DNA of 64,000 nucleotides from Buttiauxella ferragutiae (GTDB lineage Bacteria; Pseudomonadota; Gammaproteobacteria; Enterobacterales; Enterobacteriaceae), in NCBI RefSeq assembly GCF_001654915.1, contig NZ_LXEQ01000019.1, one strand, 5' to 3'. Under the pieces are notes generated by a model. The model searched no databases. It was not told where the DNA came from and was given only the letters and a program-made list of their open reading frames with translations. Shown here one piece after another: positions 45,115-53,453 of the stretch; the stretch's first letter is position 1; each line of letters begins with the position of its first letter. The translations under genes were made by a program, and so were the position numbers.

Positions 45115-45656
45115 TAGCTGGCCTCTCTAATTTGGCGGCTAAGGTCGATTTGGTCGGAAGAGACCAGGCTTTGCTGGCGTTTACATTCCGGGCAGGTTTC
45201 AAACGCAGCGCGATGCGCTTCGGCAAGTTTGTCGCCGTTGTGCTCAAGCAGGGCAATGGCGTAATCAATCTCTTTTTGCACCGCGAAAGGCTTGCTGCAC
45301 TGGCGGCAGTTGCACAGGTCAAAACGCGCCTGTTGCAAGAAATCTGCTTTGTTCCAGACTGCCAGTTCATATTCCTGAGAAAGCTTGATGGCAGCAGTTG
45401 GGCAGACTTCTTCACAGCGTGCGCAGAAAATGCAGCGCCCAAGGTTGAAAGTCCACGCCAGTTGGCCGGCCACCAGATCGGTTTCCACCGTTAATGCGTT
45501 GGATGGGCAGGCGTTAACGCACGCCGCACAACCGATGCATTGCTGCGGATTATGTTCCGGCTTGCCCCGGAAGTTTGGGTCCACGGCGATCGGCTGTAGC
45601 GGGTACGACTCAGTGGCCACGCCGCCTTTAATGGCTTTTTTGATGAAGTTAAACAT
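45114..45656 (-). CDS. hycF: Formate hydrogenlyase iron-sulfur subunit HycF
   Basis: A NuoI-like 8Fe ferredoxin that passes electrons from HycB to HycG. It has 180 aa. Motifs are CIGCAACVNACP and CIFCARCEEVCP, followed by a C-terminal CNCRQC...CPECKRQ cluster that may bind zinc or iron. A palindromic repeat of about 77 bp separates it from hycE upstream, unusual inside this operon. Confidence 0.96.
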   Translation of the reverse strand: MFNFIKKAIKGGVATESYPLQPIAVDPNFRGKPEHNPQQCIGCAACVNACPSNALTVETDLVAGQLAWTFNLGRCIFCARCEEVCPTAAIKLSQEYELAVWNKADFLQQARFDLCNCRQCSKPFAVQKEIDYAIALLEHNGDKLAEAHRAAFETCPECKRQQSLVSSDQIDLSRQIREAS

Positions 45657-45690
45657 GGTGACTCCGGTGTTTTGCTTTGGCTGTATTTGC

Positions 45691-45767
45691 CATCACCCCG
45701 GCCATCTCCCCCTGGAGAGGGGGAAAAGAAGGTTCCCTCTCCCTCAGGGAGAGGGTTAGGGTGAGGG
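45691..45767. repeat. CCCTCTCCC-type palindromic repeat, copy 3, inside the hyc operon
   Basis: CATCACCCCGGCCATCTCCC on the left and GGGAGAGGGTTAGGGTGAGG on the right, 77 bp, between hycE and hycF. Confidence 0.8.
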
Positions 45768-45791
45768 TGGTATTAGCCAAAGGCATCTCAA

Positions 45792-47501
45792 TCATTTCAG
45801 CGGCGAATTGGTGCGTTCAATGCTGTAGCGCTCAAGCTCTTTGTACGGCACCACTTTGGTCTTGCGCTTACGCACATCAACCACCGTCATGCGGTCGGTA
45901 CAGGAGTAGCAAGGGTCAAGGCTACCGATGATAAGCGGCGCATCAGAAACAGTGTTGCCGCGCAGCATGTAGCGCAGCGTCGGCCAGTTGGCGTAAGTCG
46001 CCGCACGACAGCGCCAGCGGTACAGCTTCTGGTTATCGCCGGTCATCGACCAGTGAATGTCATCGCCACGCGGTGCTTCAGAGAAACCCAGTGCGAAACG
46101 GTTTGGAATATAGGTGAAACCGTCTACCGCCAGCGGGCCGCCAGGCAAGTTATCCAGGCCGAAATCAATCATGTTCAGCGCGGTATACACTTCGTTGATG
46201 CGTACTTTCAGGCGCGACAGAACGTCGCAGCCGGTTTCGCTGTGGACTTCCATTGGCAGCAAACCGTAACCGACAAACGGGTGATCGGCGCGAGTGTCAC
46301 GGGCATGACCGCTGGCGCGAACCATTGGACCGACGTTACTGAAATCACGAGCGATTTGCGGGTCAAGACGGCCAATACCAACGGTACGCTGTTCGATGTT
46401 TGGCGTGCTCATCAGAATATCGACCAGGTCTTTCACTTCGCGGCGCATTTGCTGTGCGAGCTGGCGTGTCTGGATCATGTCGTCTTTCAACAGATCGCGA
46501 CGAATCCCGCCGATCAGGTTCAGGCCGTAAGTCTTACGTGCACCGGTGAGGATTTCCGCCATTTTCATCGACATCTCACGCACGCGGAAGAACTGCATAA
46601 AGCCGGAGTCGAAGCCGACAAAGTGGCAAGCCAGGCCGAGGTTCAGCAGGTGGCTGTGCAGGCGTTCAACTTCCAGCAAAATCGCGCGGATCATCTGGGC
46701 GCGTTCTGGCACCACGATACCCATCGCATTCTCGACAGACGTGGTGTACGCGGTGCTGTGGGCGAAGCCACAGATGCCACAAACGCGGTCAGACAAGAAG
46801 GTGACTTCGTTGTAGCCCATGCGGGTTTCAGCCAGTTTTTCCATGCCACGGTGAACATAGAACAGGCGGTAATCGGCATCAATGATGTTTTCGCCATCAA
46901 CGAACAGGCGGAAGTGGCCCGGTTCATCGCTGGTAACGTGCAGAGGGCCAATTGGCACCACGTTGTTTTTCTTGCTGCCCAGCTCATTGATGAACTGATA
47001 GGTTTCCTGATCGCTGGTTGGGGCAGGGCGCTGACGGTAATCCATGCTGTCTTTGCGCAGCGGATACAAATCGTCTGGCCAATCATCGGGCAGCACTAAA
47101 CGGCGCTCATCTGGCAGGCCAACAGGTTGCAGGCCGTACATATCACGCACTTCACGCTCGCCCCACACCGCCGCTGGCACACGCGGCGTGACGGACGGGA
47201 ATTCAGGCTTGTCGGCATCGACTTCTACACGCACGGTAATCCAGCATTTCACGCCAGTTTCCATTGAAAGCACGTAATAAACCGCATAGTTGCCGCACAA
47301 CTGGCGCTCATCGTTACCGAACAATACGGATAACCAGCCGCCCTGTTGGTAGTAAAGCCATTCCACCACTTCTGGCAGCATGTTGAGCTTCACGTTGACG
47401 GTGATTTGGTCTTTGGTCTGCCACGCTTCGTCGATCACCGCATGAGGAAATTGCTTATGCAAAGCGGCGAGATAGTGTTGGCCAATCTTTTCTTCAGACA
47501 T
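45792..47501 (-). CDS. hycE: Hydrogenase 3 large (catalytic) subunit HycE
   Basis: The [NiFe] catalytic subunit of formate hydrogenlyase; it reduces protons to H2 at the cytoplasmic side. It has 569 aa, the same as E. coli. The first ~170 residues are NuoC-like; the rest is NuoD-like. The NiFe ligands are in RVCGICGFAHS and DPCYSCTDR (Cys531 and Cys534). Arg537 is followed by a 32-residue tail, the expected HycI cleavage product. Confidence 0.98.
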   Translation of the reverse strand: MSEEKIGQHYLAALHKQFPHAVIDEAWQTKDQITVNVKLNMLPEVVEWLYYQQGGWLSVLFGNDERQLCGNYAVYYVLSMETGVKCWITVRVEVDADKPEFPSVTPRVPAAVWGEREVRDMYGLQPVGLPDERRLVLPDDWPDDLYPLRKDSMDYRQRPAPTSDQETYQFINELGSKKNNVVPIGPLHVTSDEPGHFRLFVDGENIIDADYRLFYVHRGMEKLAETRMGYNEVTFLSDRVCGICGFAHSTAYTTSVENAMGIVVPERAQMIRAILLEVERLHSHLLNLGLACHFVGFDSGFMQFFRVREMSMKMAEILTGARKTYGLNLIGGIRRDLLKDDMIQTRQLAQQMRREVKDLVDILMSTPNIEQRTVGIGRLDPQIARDFSNVGPMVRASGHARDTRADHPFVGYGLLPMEVHSETGCDVLSRLKVRINEVYTALNMIDFGLDNLPGGPLAVDGFTYIPNRFALGFSEAPRGDDIHWSMTGDNQKLYRWRCRAATYANWPTLRYMLRGNTVSDAPLIIGSLDPCYSCTDRMTVVDVRKRKTKVVPYKELERYSIERTNSPLK

Positions 47502-47518
47502 AGATAAATTCTCTTAAA

Positions 47519-48445
47519 TCACGCCGCCAGCAAGGAGACGAAGGCTAAAAAGGCAAAGCCAAAACCGGCCCAGGTAATGCGCGAAGTTTCCAGCATGCGT
47601 AAACGCGCCATGCTGTTTTCGAACAGCGCGATAATCAGCACGCCAAGCACCAGCTTAACTGCCGCCAGAACCAGCGCGATGACAAGGCCGCCCCAGCTAA
47701 ATTCGCTCATCTGGCCCCACGGCAGGAACACGCCAACGAACATTTGCAGCACAACCAATTGCTTGAGGGAAATACCCCATTTCAGCACCGCAAAACCCGC
47801 CCCGCTGTATTCGGTCAATGGGCCTTCCTGCAACTCTTGCTCGGCTTCTGCGAGGTCAAATGGCAGTTTGCCCATTTCGATAAACGTGGCGAAGGCACAA
47901 GCGGCGAATGCCAGAATCAGCGTTAAACTCTGCGCAGTTGGCCAGTGGTAAATGGTGGAAGCGATATTGCTGATGTGGGTGCTGCCAGCGACTTGCGCGG
48001 CAACCCACAATCCCAGAATCAGGATTGGCTCAACCAATACGCCGAGCATCGCTTCACGGCTGGCACCGATACCGGTAAACGGGCTACCGGTATCCAGACC
48101 TGCAATCGCGAAGAAGAAACGGGCGATGGCGAACAGGTAGATAAGGGTGATCAAATCGCCCAACGACGGCAGCGGTGAATAGAGGGTGACGACCGGCAGC
48201 GCGGTGGCAATCGTTAGCATGACGCCAACCATCACAAACGGCATCAGGCGGAACACCCAGCCGGACGCGGCTGGTGCTACGCTCTGGCGGCTGAACAATT
48301 TGAACAGGTCACGATATTCCTGCATCACGCCAGGCCCGCGGCGGTTGTGCATGCGGGCGCGGGTTACGCGGGTAATACCAGACAACAGCGGCGCGATAGC
48401 AAACAACACCAGCGCCTGAATCATGGGTAATAAAATGAACTTCAT
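47519..48445 (-). CDS. hycD: Formate hydrogenlyase membrane subunit HycD
   Basis: A NuoH-like membrane anchor that connects the hydrogenase arm to HycC. It has 308 aa from ATG 48445, with AAGGAG upstream, and about eight membrane segments. The loop EMGKLPFDLAEAEQELQEG is the conserved charged contact to the soluble arm. A longer frame reading back into hycC is rejected. Confidence 0.96.
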   Translation of the reverse strand: MKFILLPMIQALVLFAIAPLLSGITRVTRARMHNRRGPGVMQEYRDLFKLFSRQSVAPAASGWVFRLMPFVMVGVMLTIATALPVVTLYSPLPSLGDLITLIYLFAIARFFFAIAGLDTGSPFTGIGASREAMLGVLVEPILILGLWVAAQVAGSTHISNIASTIYHWPTAQSLTLILAFAACAFATFIEMGKLPFDLAEAEQELQEGPLTEYSGAGFAVLKWGISLKQLVVLQMFVGVFLPWGQMSEFSWGGLVIALVLAAVKLVLGVLIIALFENSMARLRMLETSRITWAGFGFAFLAFVSLLAA

Positions 48446-48455
48446 CTCAGGCTCC

Positions 48456-50264
48456 TTAAGCGCAAACCGCAACCAGCAACACCGCCAGCTCAATCATCGC
48501 CAGGCGACGGAACGTACCGGCTAAGCAATCGCACTGCCAGCCAGGCACCCATTTCACCGGGTTCAGGGTTTTGCGAAGTTTCAGCAGTGGCGCGAATGCC
48601 GCTTTCACTGGCTGAGCAAAACCTCCCGCGGTAATCACCATCGCTTGTTCGTGGTCGTAACCGCAGACCCAGGCCGTGCCGCGTGAGCGGTTTGGCAGGC
48701 GGTCGCCACGGAAAATCACCATCAAAATCAATGGCAGCAGCGGGCTGGCAATCAGCAACAGGGTGATCATCGGTTGTGAAACGGTGGTATTTGCGGTTTG
48801 CAGCGGTAGCGGAATAGCGTTCTGCAACAGCGGAATCAGCCATGGCGCAGCAACACCGGCAATCACACAACAGGCGGCAAGTGCAGCCACACTCAGGTTC
48901 ATCAAGAACGGTGCAGATGTGGCGTTTTCAGCTTCGGGTGTGCGCGGTGCGCCCAGGAAGGTAACGCCATAAACTTTCGCCATACACATCACTGCCAGCG
49001 CGCCAGTAATCGCCAGGCCTACAGCCAGCAACGGGCCTAAGAAGCGAGCGATAAACAGCGGCAAGGTGCCGAGGTGGAAGAACGACTGGTAAATCACCCA
49101 TTCGCCCGCAAAGCCGTTAAGCGGAGGCAGAGCAGCCATCGCCATCAGGCCGATCAGCATGGCGATAGAAATCAGCGGCATACGCTTGCCAATCCCACCC
49201 AGCTTTTCGATATCGCGATGACCGGTACGGAACCAGACTGCGCCTGCGCCGAGGAACAAGGTAGTTTTGAATACGCTATGGTTGAACAGGTGATACAAGC
49301 CACCAATCATGCCCAGCGCAACCAGCGTGGATTCGTTCAGCGCCAGACCCATCAGGCCAACGCCGAGGCCGAGCAGAATAATGCCGATGTTTTCCAGCGA
49401 GTGGTAAGCCAGCAGGCGGTTGATATTGTGTTCCATCAGCGCGTACAGGCCGCCGATAAACGCTGTAATCATCCCCAGAATCACCACCAGAATGCCCCAC
49501 CACAGCGGAATCACGTTGCTGATCAGTGAGAAACTCATAATGCCGAACAAACCAATTTTCAGCACCACTGCAGAAAACAGCGCCGCAGCAGGAGCAGACG
49601 CATTGGCGTGTGCCTGAGGCACCCAGCCGTGCAGCGGGATAATGCCTGCCAGTAGGCCAAAACCAACCAGACCCAGCAACCAGACGACGGAGCTGATTGG
49701 CGCGCCATTGGTCAACAAATGCAGTTCGGCGTAGCTCAGCGTGCCGTACTGTTTCCACAGCATCCAACAAGCGATGGCCAGTAGCACGGTGCCGAGGCGG
49801 CCCAGCGCAAACCACAGCTGCCCGGATTTCTGGCAGCCCGTCAGGAAGTAGCCGCTGAGTGCGACGATTTCTGCCAGCACCACTAACATGCCGAGGTTAT
49901 CAGCCACCAGTGCCGCAACCGCCGCCGCCATCACCAGGTTCACCAGCAAGCCATTGGCTTTGACTGCCTGATGGCGATGCCAGTCGATATTAAACAGCGA
50001 GATAAACAGACCTGGCAGACCCAACGTCACCAGCCAGATGCCGTTAAAGGCGTTGAGCTGTAAATGCAGTTGCCAGACTTGTGCCATACCGCTAAAGCCG
50101 GTTAAGGCATCGAAACCGGCAATCAGCACCAGCACCGAACTGATAGCTCCGCCAATCCCGGCGATAAAACCGCTCAGCGGTTTATTAAATGCCGTGATTC
50201 CTGCCAGCACTGCGCTTAGCACAAATCCCATTAGTGCCCAATGAATCAGGATAAATGCACTCAT
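48456..50264 (-). CDS. hycC: Formate hydrogenlyase membrane subunit HycC
   Basis: A NuoL/MrpA-like antiporter-type membrane subunit of FHL. It has 602 aa (E. coli 608) with about 14-16 hydrophobic segments. Conserved charged membrane residues are seen near GWVPQAHANASAPAAALFSAVVLK and YHSLENIGI. Ion pumping by FHL is not proven. It overlaps hycB in ATGA. Confidence 0.97.
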   Translation of the reverse strand: MSAFILIHWALMGFVLSAVLAGITAFNKPLSGFIAGIGGAISSVLVLIAGFDALTGFSGMAQVWQLHLQLNAFNGIWLVTLGLPGLFISLFNIDWHRHQAVKANGLLVNLVMAAAVAALVADNLGMLVVLAEIVALSGYFLTGCQKSGQLWFALGRLGTVLLAIACWMLWKQYGTLSYAELHLLTNGAPISSVVWLLGLVGFGLLAGIIPLHGWVPQAHANASAPAAALFSAVVLKIGLFGIMSFSLISNVIPLWWGILVVILGMITAFIGGLYALMEHNINRLLAYHSLENIGIILLGLGVGLMGLALNESTLVALGMIGGLYHLFNHSVFKTTLFLGAGAVWFRTGHRDIEKLGGIGKRMPLISIAMLIGLMAMAALPPLNGFAGEWVIYQSFFHLGTLPLFIARFLGPLLAVGLAITGALAVMCMAKVYGVTFLGAPRTPEAENATSAPFLMNLSVAALAACCVIAGVAAPWLIPLLQNAIPLPLQTANTTVSQPMITLLLIASPLLPLILMVIFRGDRLPNRSRGTAWVCGYDHEQAMVITAGGFAQPVKAAFAPLLKLRKTLNPVKWVPGWQCDCLAGTFRRLAMIELAVLLVAVCA

Positions 50265-50866
50265 TTTTTTACCTCAGGCTGGGTAAACAGGGTGAGATCG
50301 CCAAGCGTGGTGCTCAGGGTCAATTCACGTTTGCGTTTGCTTGATTTGGCAATGTCGTTGTTATCAACCACGCGCAGCGCTTTAGTTGGGCAGGTCCGTA
50401 CGCACGCCGGGCCATCTTCGTCGAAACTGCACAAGTCGCATTTCACGGCGATAGCGCGGATGCCCGGCACCCAGTCGATAAGCGTGCTGACACGCGCAGG
50501 GGCTGGCGGTGCAGGAGGCGCTTTCGGGCTGTTGGCATTAGCCGGGATATGAATGGGGCGGCTACCGGAAAATTCGATAGAACCGAATGGGCAGGCGATA
50601 GCGCACAGTTTGCAACTGACGCACAGGCTTTCATTAAGCTGTACTGCGCCATCAACGCGTTTAATGGCATTTACCGGACAGACGCCAGCACAAGGCGCAT
50701 CTTCACAGTGATGGCACATTTGCGGCGCGGAATCATTCGCGTCACGCATCACTTTCAGGCGTGGCATGGATTGCAGGCCGTGCAGGCGGTGCGTTTCAGA
50801 GCAAGCCGCCTCGCAGGTATGGCAACCCATGCAGAGTTTGGAGTCGGCGATTATAAAGCGATTCAT
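50261..50866 (-). CDS. hycB: Formate hydrogenlyase electron carrier HycB
   Basis: A four-cluster ferredoxin that links FdhF to the hydrogenase. It has 201 aa from ATG 50866 (MNRFIIADSKLCMGC). [4Fe-4S] motifs are CMGCHTCEAAC, CHHCEDAPCAGVCP, CVSCKLCAIACP and CDLCSFDEDGPACVRTCP; a Pro/Ala-rich loop (PKAPPAPPAPAR) is inserted before the last. The start is odd: a 9-bp unit ATGATGAAA is repeated, giving tandem in-frame ATGs at 50866, 50869, 50875, 50878, 50884 and 50887, with no clear Shine-Dalgarno. The initiation codon is uncertain. Confidence 0.95.
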   Translation of the reverse strand: MNRFIIADSKLCMGCHTCEAACSETHRLHGLQSMPRLKVMRDANDSAPQMCHHCEDAPCAGVCPVNAIKRVDGAVQLNESLCVSCKLCAIACPFGSIEFSGSRPIHIPANANSPKAPPAPPAPARVSTLIDWVPGIRAIAVKCDLCSFDEDGPACVRTCPTKALRVVDNNDIAKSSKRKRELTLSTTLGDLTLFTQPEVKK

Positions 50867-50947
50867 CATTTTCATCATTTTCATCATTTTTGACGAAATA
50901 GTGCCGACGGCTGCCGTTTCGACAGTTTTCGACACCCCGCATGACTA

Positions 50948-51403
50948 TCAAGCCTGAGAGCTTTGTTGCAGTTGGCCCATCGACACAGGCGTGTCGCTGT
51001 GAACTGCGCTGTACAGGCTTTCGTATACCGGATGGATTTTTTCGAGGTAATGCTCGAGCACATCGTCGCGACTACGGTTGCTGATGGTGCTATCGATACG
51101 GCCTTCGTCATCAAGGATTGCTTTAGCAATCAACACTCTGTCTTCGCCGTTACGCTTCTCGACGTAGTACTCGATGGTGTGGCTGTTGAAGCCTTCTGCC
51201 AGGCGGACGTGAATGACGAAATGGTCAAATAAGAAGAAGCGCAGTGAATCATCAGGGTTGCATCCCACGGCGTGATGCAGTTTGGCCTTAGAAAGGGTGA
51301 TGCCCTGAATCAAGCTATTGCAGTAATGTTGCCACTGCGTGAGCAAGCGTTGGTGCTTGTCGGCAATGTATTCGGCTTTTTCGCTCAGTTCCCAAATGTT
51401 CAT
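50948..51403 (-). CDS. hycA: Formate hydrogenlyase regulatory protein HycA
   Basis: An antagonist of FhlA that lowers expression of the formate regulon. It has 151 aa (E. coli 153). No domain of known fold is evident; the conserved segment is CNSLIQGITLSKAKLHHAVGC. First gene of the hyc operon, behind a well-matched sigma-54 promoter. Confidence 0.95.
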   Translation of the reverse strand: MNIWELSEKAEYIADKHQRLLTQWQHYCNSLIQGITLSKAKLHHAVGCNPDDSLRFFLFDHFVIHVRLAEGFNSHTIEYYVEKRNGEDRVLIAKAILDDEGRIDSTISNRSRDDVLEHYLEKIHPVYESLYSAVHSDTPVSMGQLQQSSQA

Positions 51404-51438
51404 TATTAAATCACTCTGTTTTTGCTGTTGCGTCTACA

Positions 51439-51456
51439 GAGCACGTTTCGTGCCAA
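51439..51456 (-). promoter_or_regulatory. Sigma-54 promoter of the hyc operon
   Basis: On the minus strand TTGGCACGAAACGTGCT: -24 GG (51454-51453) and -12 GC (51442-51441) are separated by exactly 10 nt. Start of transcription is predicted near 51429, about 26 nt before hycA. Confidence 0.88.
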
Positions 51457-51518
51457 CATTGTATCTTTTTGAAATTATTGATTTTTGTATTAATTGCGAG
51501 TGAGTAACCACAGGATTG

Positions 51519-51537
51519 ACATGTCATTTCGACATGT
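51519..51537. promoter_or_regulatory. Palindromic FhlA-type upstream activator site
   Basis: A perfect inverted repeat ACATGTC-ATTTC-GACATGT. Read on the minus strand it contains TGTCG-AAA-TGACA, which fits the TGTCG-N3-TGACA motif I recall for FhlA. It stands about 90 nt upstream of the predicted hycA transcription start, a usual distance for an activator of sigma-54. Confidence 0.7.
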
Positions 51538-51579
51538 TTGACGGGGGAATGTCAGCATTGTTTATGCTGAGTAAGGTGG

Positions 51580-51850
51580 TGTTCCGTTCACCCGGGAGAT
51601 CTCAGGTCCTTCATATATCTGCGAACGGTGAACGTGCCAGGTGGCTCACGCCAGCCCCCTGGCAACCCCGGCGCCCGGTGATTAAATTGCCGCTGCGCGG
51701 TAAACCCCAGCTTATCCCCAACGTTCAGGGTCGTTCGCGACTCGCTCCCGGCGATCGCTCTCTTTCGCTGCTCCCGGCAGCTCAGCCCTGACTTATGGGT
51801 AACGCTGGGGCAATTTATACCGGGACTCAAGGTCAAAACCGGTTCGGCTT
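51580..51850. other. Unexplained GC-rich non-coding block between hycA and hypA
   Basis: About 270 bases separate the hyc activator site from the hyp promoter. They hold several inverted pairs: CGTTCACC (51585-51592) with GGTGAACG (51627-51634), GCCAGG with CCTGGC around 51636-51665, and TCAGGG with CCCTGA. A minus-strand open frame of 82 codons lacks a ribosome site. I do not recognise it; it could be a structured repeat or a spacer carrying IHF or further FhlA sites. Confidence 0.5.
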
Positions 51851-51940
51851 TTGACGTTCACCGTTTCGGTAAGTTCAGGGATCGGTAAACTTTCAGTGAA
51901 CGGAATAAATTCGGTCTGTCAGAGAAATGGATATAAACCC

Positions 51941-51956
51941 TGGCATCATCCTTGCA
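51941..51956 (+). promoter_or_regulatory. Sigma-54 promoter of the hyp operon
   Basis: TGGCAT-CATCC-TTGCA: -24 GG (51942-51943) and -12 GC (51954-51955) 10 nt apart, about 30 nt before hypA. It is divergent from the hyc promoter. Confidence 0.88.
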
Positions 51957-51986
51957 TTACCTCCCCCCAGATACCCCGGAGGCAAC

Positions 51987-52346
51987 ATGCACGAAATCAC
52001 TCTCTGCCAACGCGCACTGGAACTCATCGAAGCTCAAGCCCGCCAACACGGCGCGACACGTGTCACCGCCGTCTGGCTGGAAGTGGGTGCTTTCTCCTGC
52101 GTTGAACAAAGCGCGCTGGAGTTCTGTTTCGAACTGGTGTGCCGCGACACCCTCGCTGAAGGTTGCCAGCTTCATATCCATCAGCAAGAAGCGGAATGCT
52201 GGTGCTATGACTGCCAGCAGCACATCACCTTGTTAACCCAGCTAGTCCGGCGTTGTCCGTTGTGCGAGGGCAGCAATTTACGCATCGTTGCCGATGATGG
52301 CGTGCAGATTAAGCGTCTGGAAGTAGAGGAGACGAATCATGTGTAG
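51987..52346 (+). CDS. hypA: Hydrogenase nickel-insertion protein HypA
   Basis: A zinc protein that, with HypB, delivers nickel to the hydrogenase 3 large subunit. It has 119 aa from ATG 51987 (CGGAGGCAAC upstream). His2 in MHEITLCQ is the nickel ligand. The zinc site is CWCYDCQ and CPLCEG. A start 60 nt upstream would span the promoter and is rejected. It overlaps hypB by 8 nt. Confidence 0.97.
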   Translation: MHEITLCQRALELIEAQARQHGATRVTAVWLEVGAFSCVEQSALEFCFELVCRDTLAEGCQLHIHQQEAECWCYDCQQHITLLTQLVRRCPLCEGSNLRIVADDGVQIKRLEVEETNHV

Positions 52347-53202
52347 TACTTGTGGTTGCGCTGAAGGCAACCTGTATATAGAAGGCGACGAGCGCAACCC
52401 GCATTCTGGATTCCGTAGCGCACCTTTCGCGCCAGCCGCACGGGCTTTAACGCCAATCACTGGAGTTAAATTTGCCCCCACCACCGATGAACAAGGCGAC
52501 CTGCATTATGGCCATGGTGCCGCAGGCACTCACGCGCCAGGCATGACTCAACGCCGGATGCTGGAAATCGAACTCAACGTGCTGGATAAAAATAACCAGC
52601 TCGCCATCTATAACCGCGAACAGTTCGCGAAACAGCAGCAACTGGTGCTGAACCTGGTTTCCAGCCCCGGCTCCGGTAAAACAACACTGTTGACGGAAAG
52701 CCTGAAACGCCTGATTGGCCGTGTACCTTGCGCGGTGATTGAAGGCGACCAGCAAACCGTAAACGATGCCGAACGCATTCGCGCCACCGGCACGCCAGCG
52801 ATTCAGGTGAACACCGGTAAAGGCTGCCACCTTGATGCGCAGATGATCCGCGACGCCATGCAACGCCTGCCGCTTGAGCGCAACGGCATTCTGTTTATCG
52901 AAAACGTCGGCAACCTGGTGTGTCCGGCGAGTTTTGATTTGGGTGAGCGCCATAAAGTAGCGGTGCTTTCGGTGACCGAAGGCGAAGACAAACCGCTGAA
53001 ATACCCGCATATGTTTGCCGCCTCTTCATTAATGCTACTCAACAAAATCGACCTGTTGCCATATTTGCAGTTCGATGTTGAGAAGTGCCTCGACTACGCT
53101 CGCCAGGTGAACCCGAATATTGAAATCCTGCTGGTTTCTGCAACGAGCGGTGAAGGTATGGACGAATGGCTGAACTGGCTGGAGACACAGCGATGTGCAT
53201 AG
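52339..53202 (+). CDS. hypB: Hydrogenase nickel-incorporation GTPase HypB
   Basis: A GTPase that supplies nickel for the NiFe site. It has 287 aa (E. coli 290). The N-terminal high-affinity nickel motif is MCSTCGCAEG. The linker has a few His (GDLHYGHGAAGTHAPG) but no long His stretch. The G domain has SSPGSGKTT and the metal-binding GKGCHLDAQM, then NKIDLLPY. It overlaps hypC by 10 nt. Confidence 0.97.
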   Translation: MCSTCGCAEGNLYIEGDERNPHSGFRSAPFAPAARALTPITGVKFAPTTDEQGDLHYGHGAAGTHAPGMTQRRMLEIELNVLDKNNQLAIYNREQFAKQQQLVLNLVSSPGSGKTTLLTESLKRLIGRVPCAVIEGDQQTVNDAERIRATGTPAIQVNTGKGCHLDAQMIRDAMQRLPLERNGILFIENVGNLVCPASFDLGERHKVAVLSVTEGEDKPLKYPHMFAASSLMLLNKIDLLPYLQFDVEKCLDYARQVNPNIEILLVSATSGEGMDEWLNWLETQRCA

Positions 53203-53453
53203 GCATTCCGGGTCAAATCGTCGAACGCTTGCCGGATGGCAGCGCCAAAGTCGACGTCTGCGGCATCAAGCGTGATGTCAACCTGATGCTGGTGGGCGAC
53301 GCCCAAATCGGCCAGTGGGTGCTGGTGCATGTCGGTTTTGCGATGGCGATTATTGATGAAGCCGAAGCTCGTGACACGCTCGATGCGCTGCAAAACATGT
53401 TTGAAGTGGAACCCGATGTCGGCGGCCTGTTGTTTGGGGAAGAACGCGGATGA
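53193..53453 (+). CDS. hypC: Hydrogenase maturation chaperone HypC
   Basis: A small chaperone that with HypD carries the Fe(CN)2CO unit to pre-HycE. It has 86 aa (E. coli 90). It begins MCIGIPGQIVE with the essential Cys2. The start lies inside hypB and the stop overlaps hypD in ATGA, so translation is coupled. Confidence 0.96.
   Translation: MCIGIPGQIVERLPDGSAKVDVCGIKRDVNLMLVGDAQIGQWVLVHVGFAMAIIDEAEARDTLDALQNMFEVEPDVGGLLFGEERG

Noticed and set aside
46053..47099. Long open frame (348 codons) on the plus strand, antisense to hycE
   Set aside because: It is the mirror of a strongly conserved coding gene, has no ribosome site and no recognisable domain. GC-rich third positions create such frames.
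51588..51836. Open frame of 82 codons on the minus strand in the hyc/hyp control region
   Set aside because: No ribosome site, odd composition and position between divergent promoters; better read as structured non-coding DNA.
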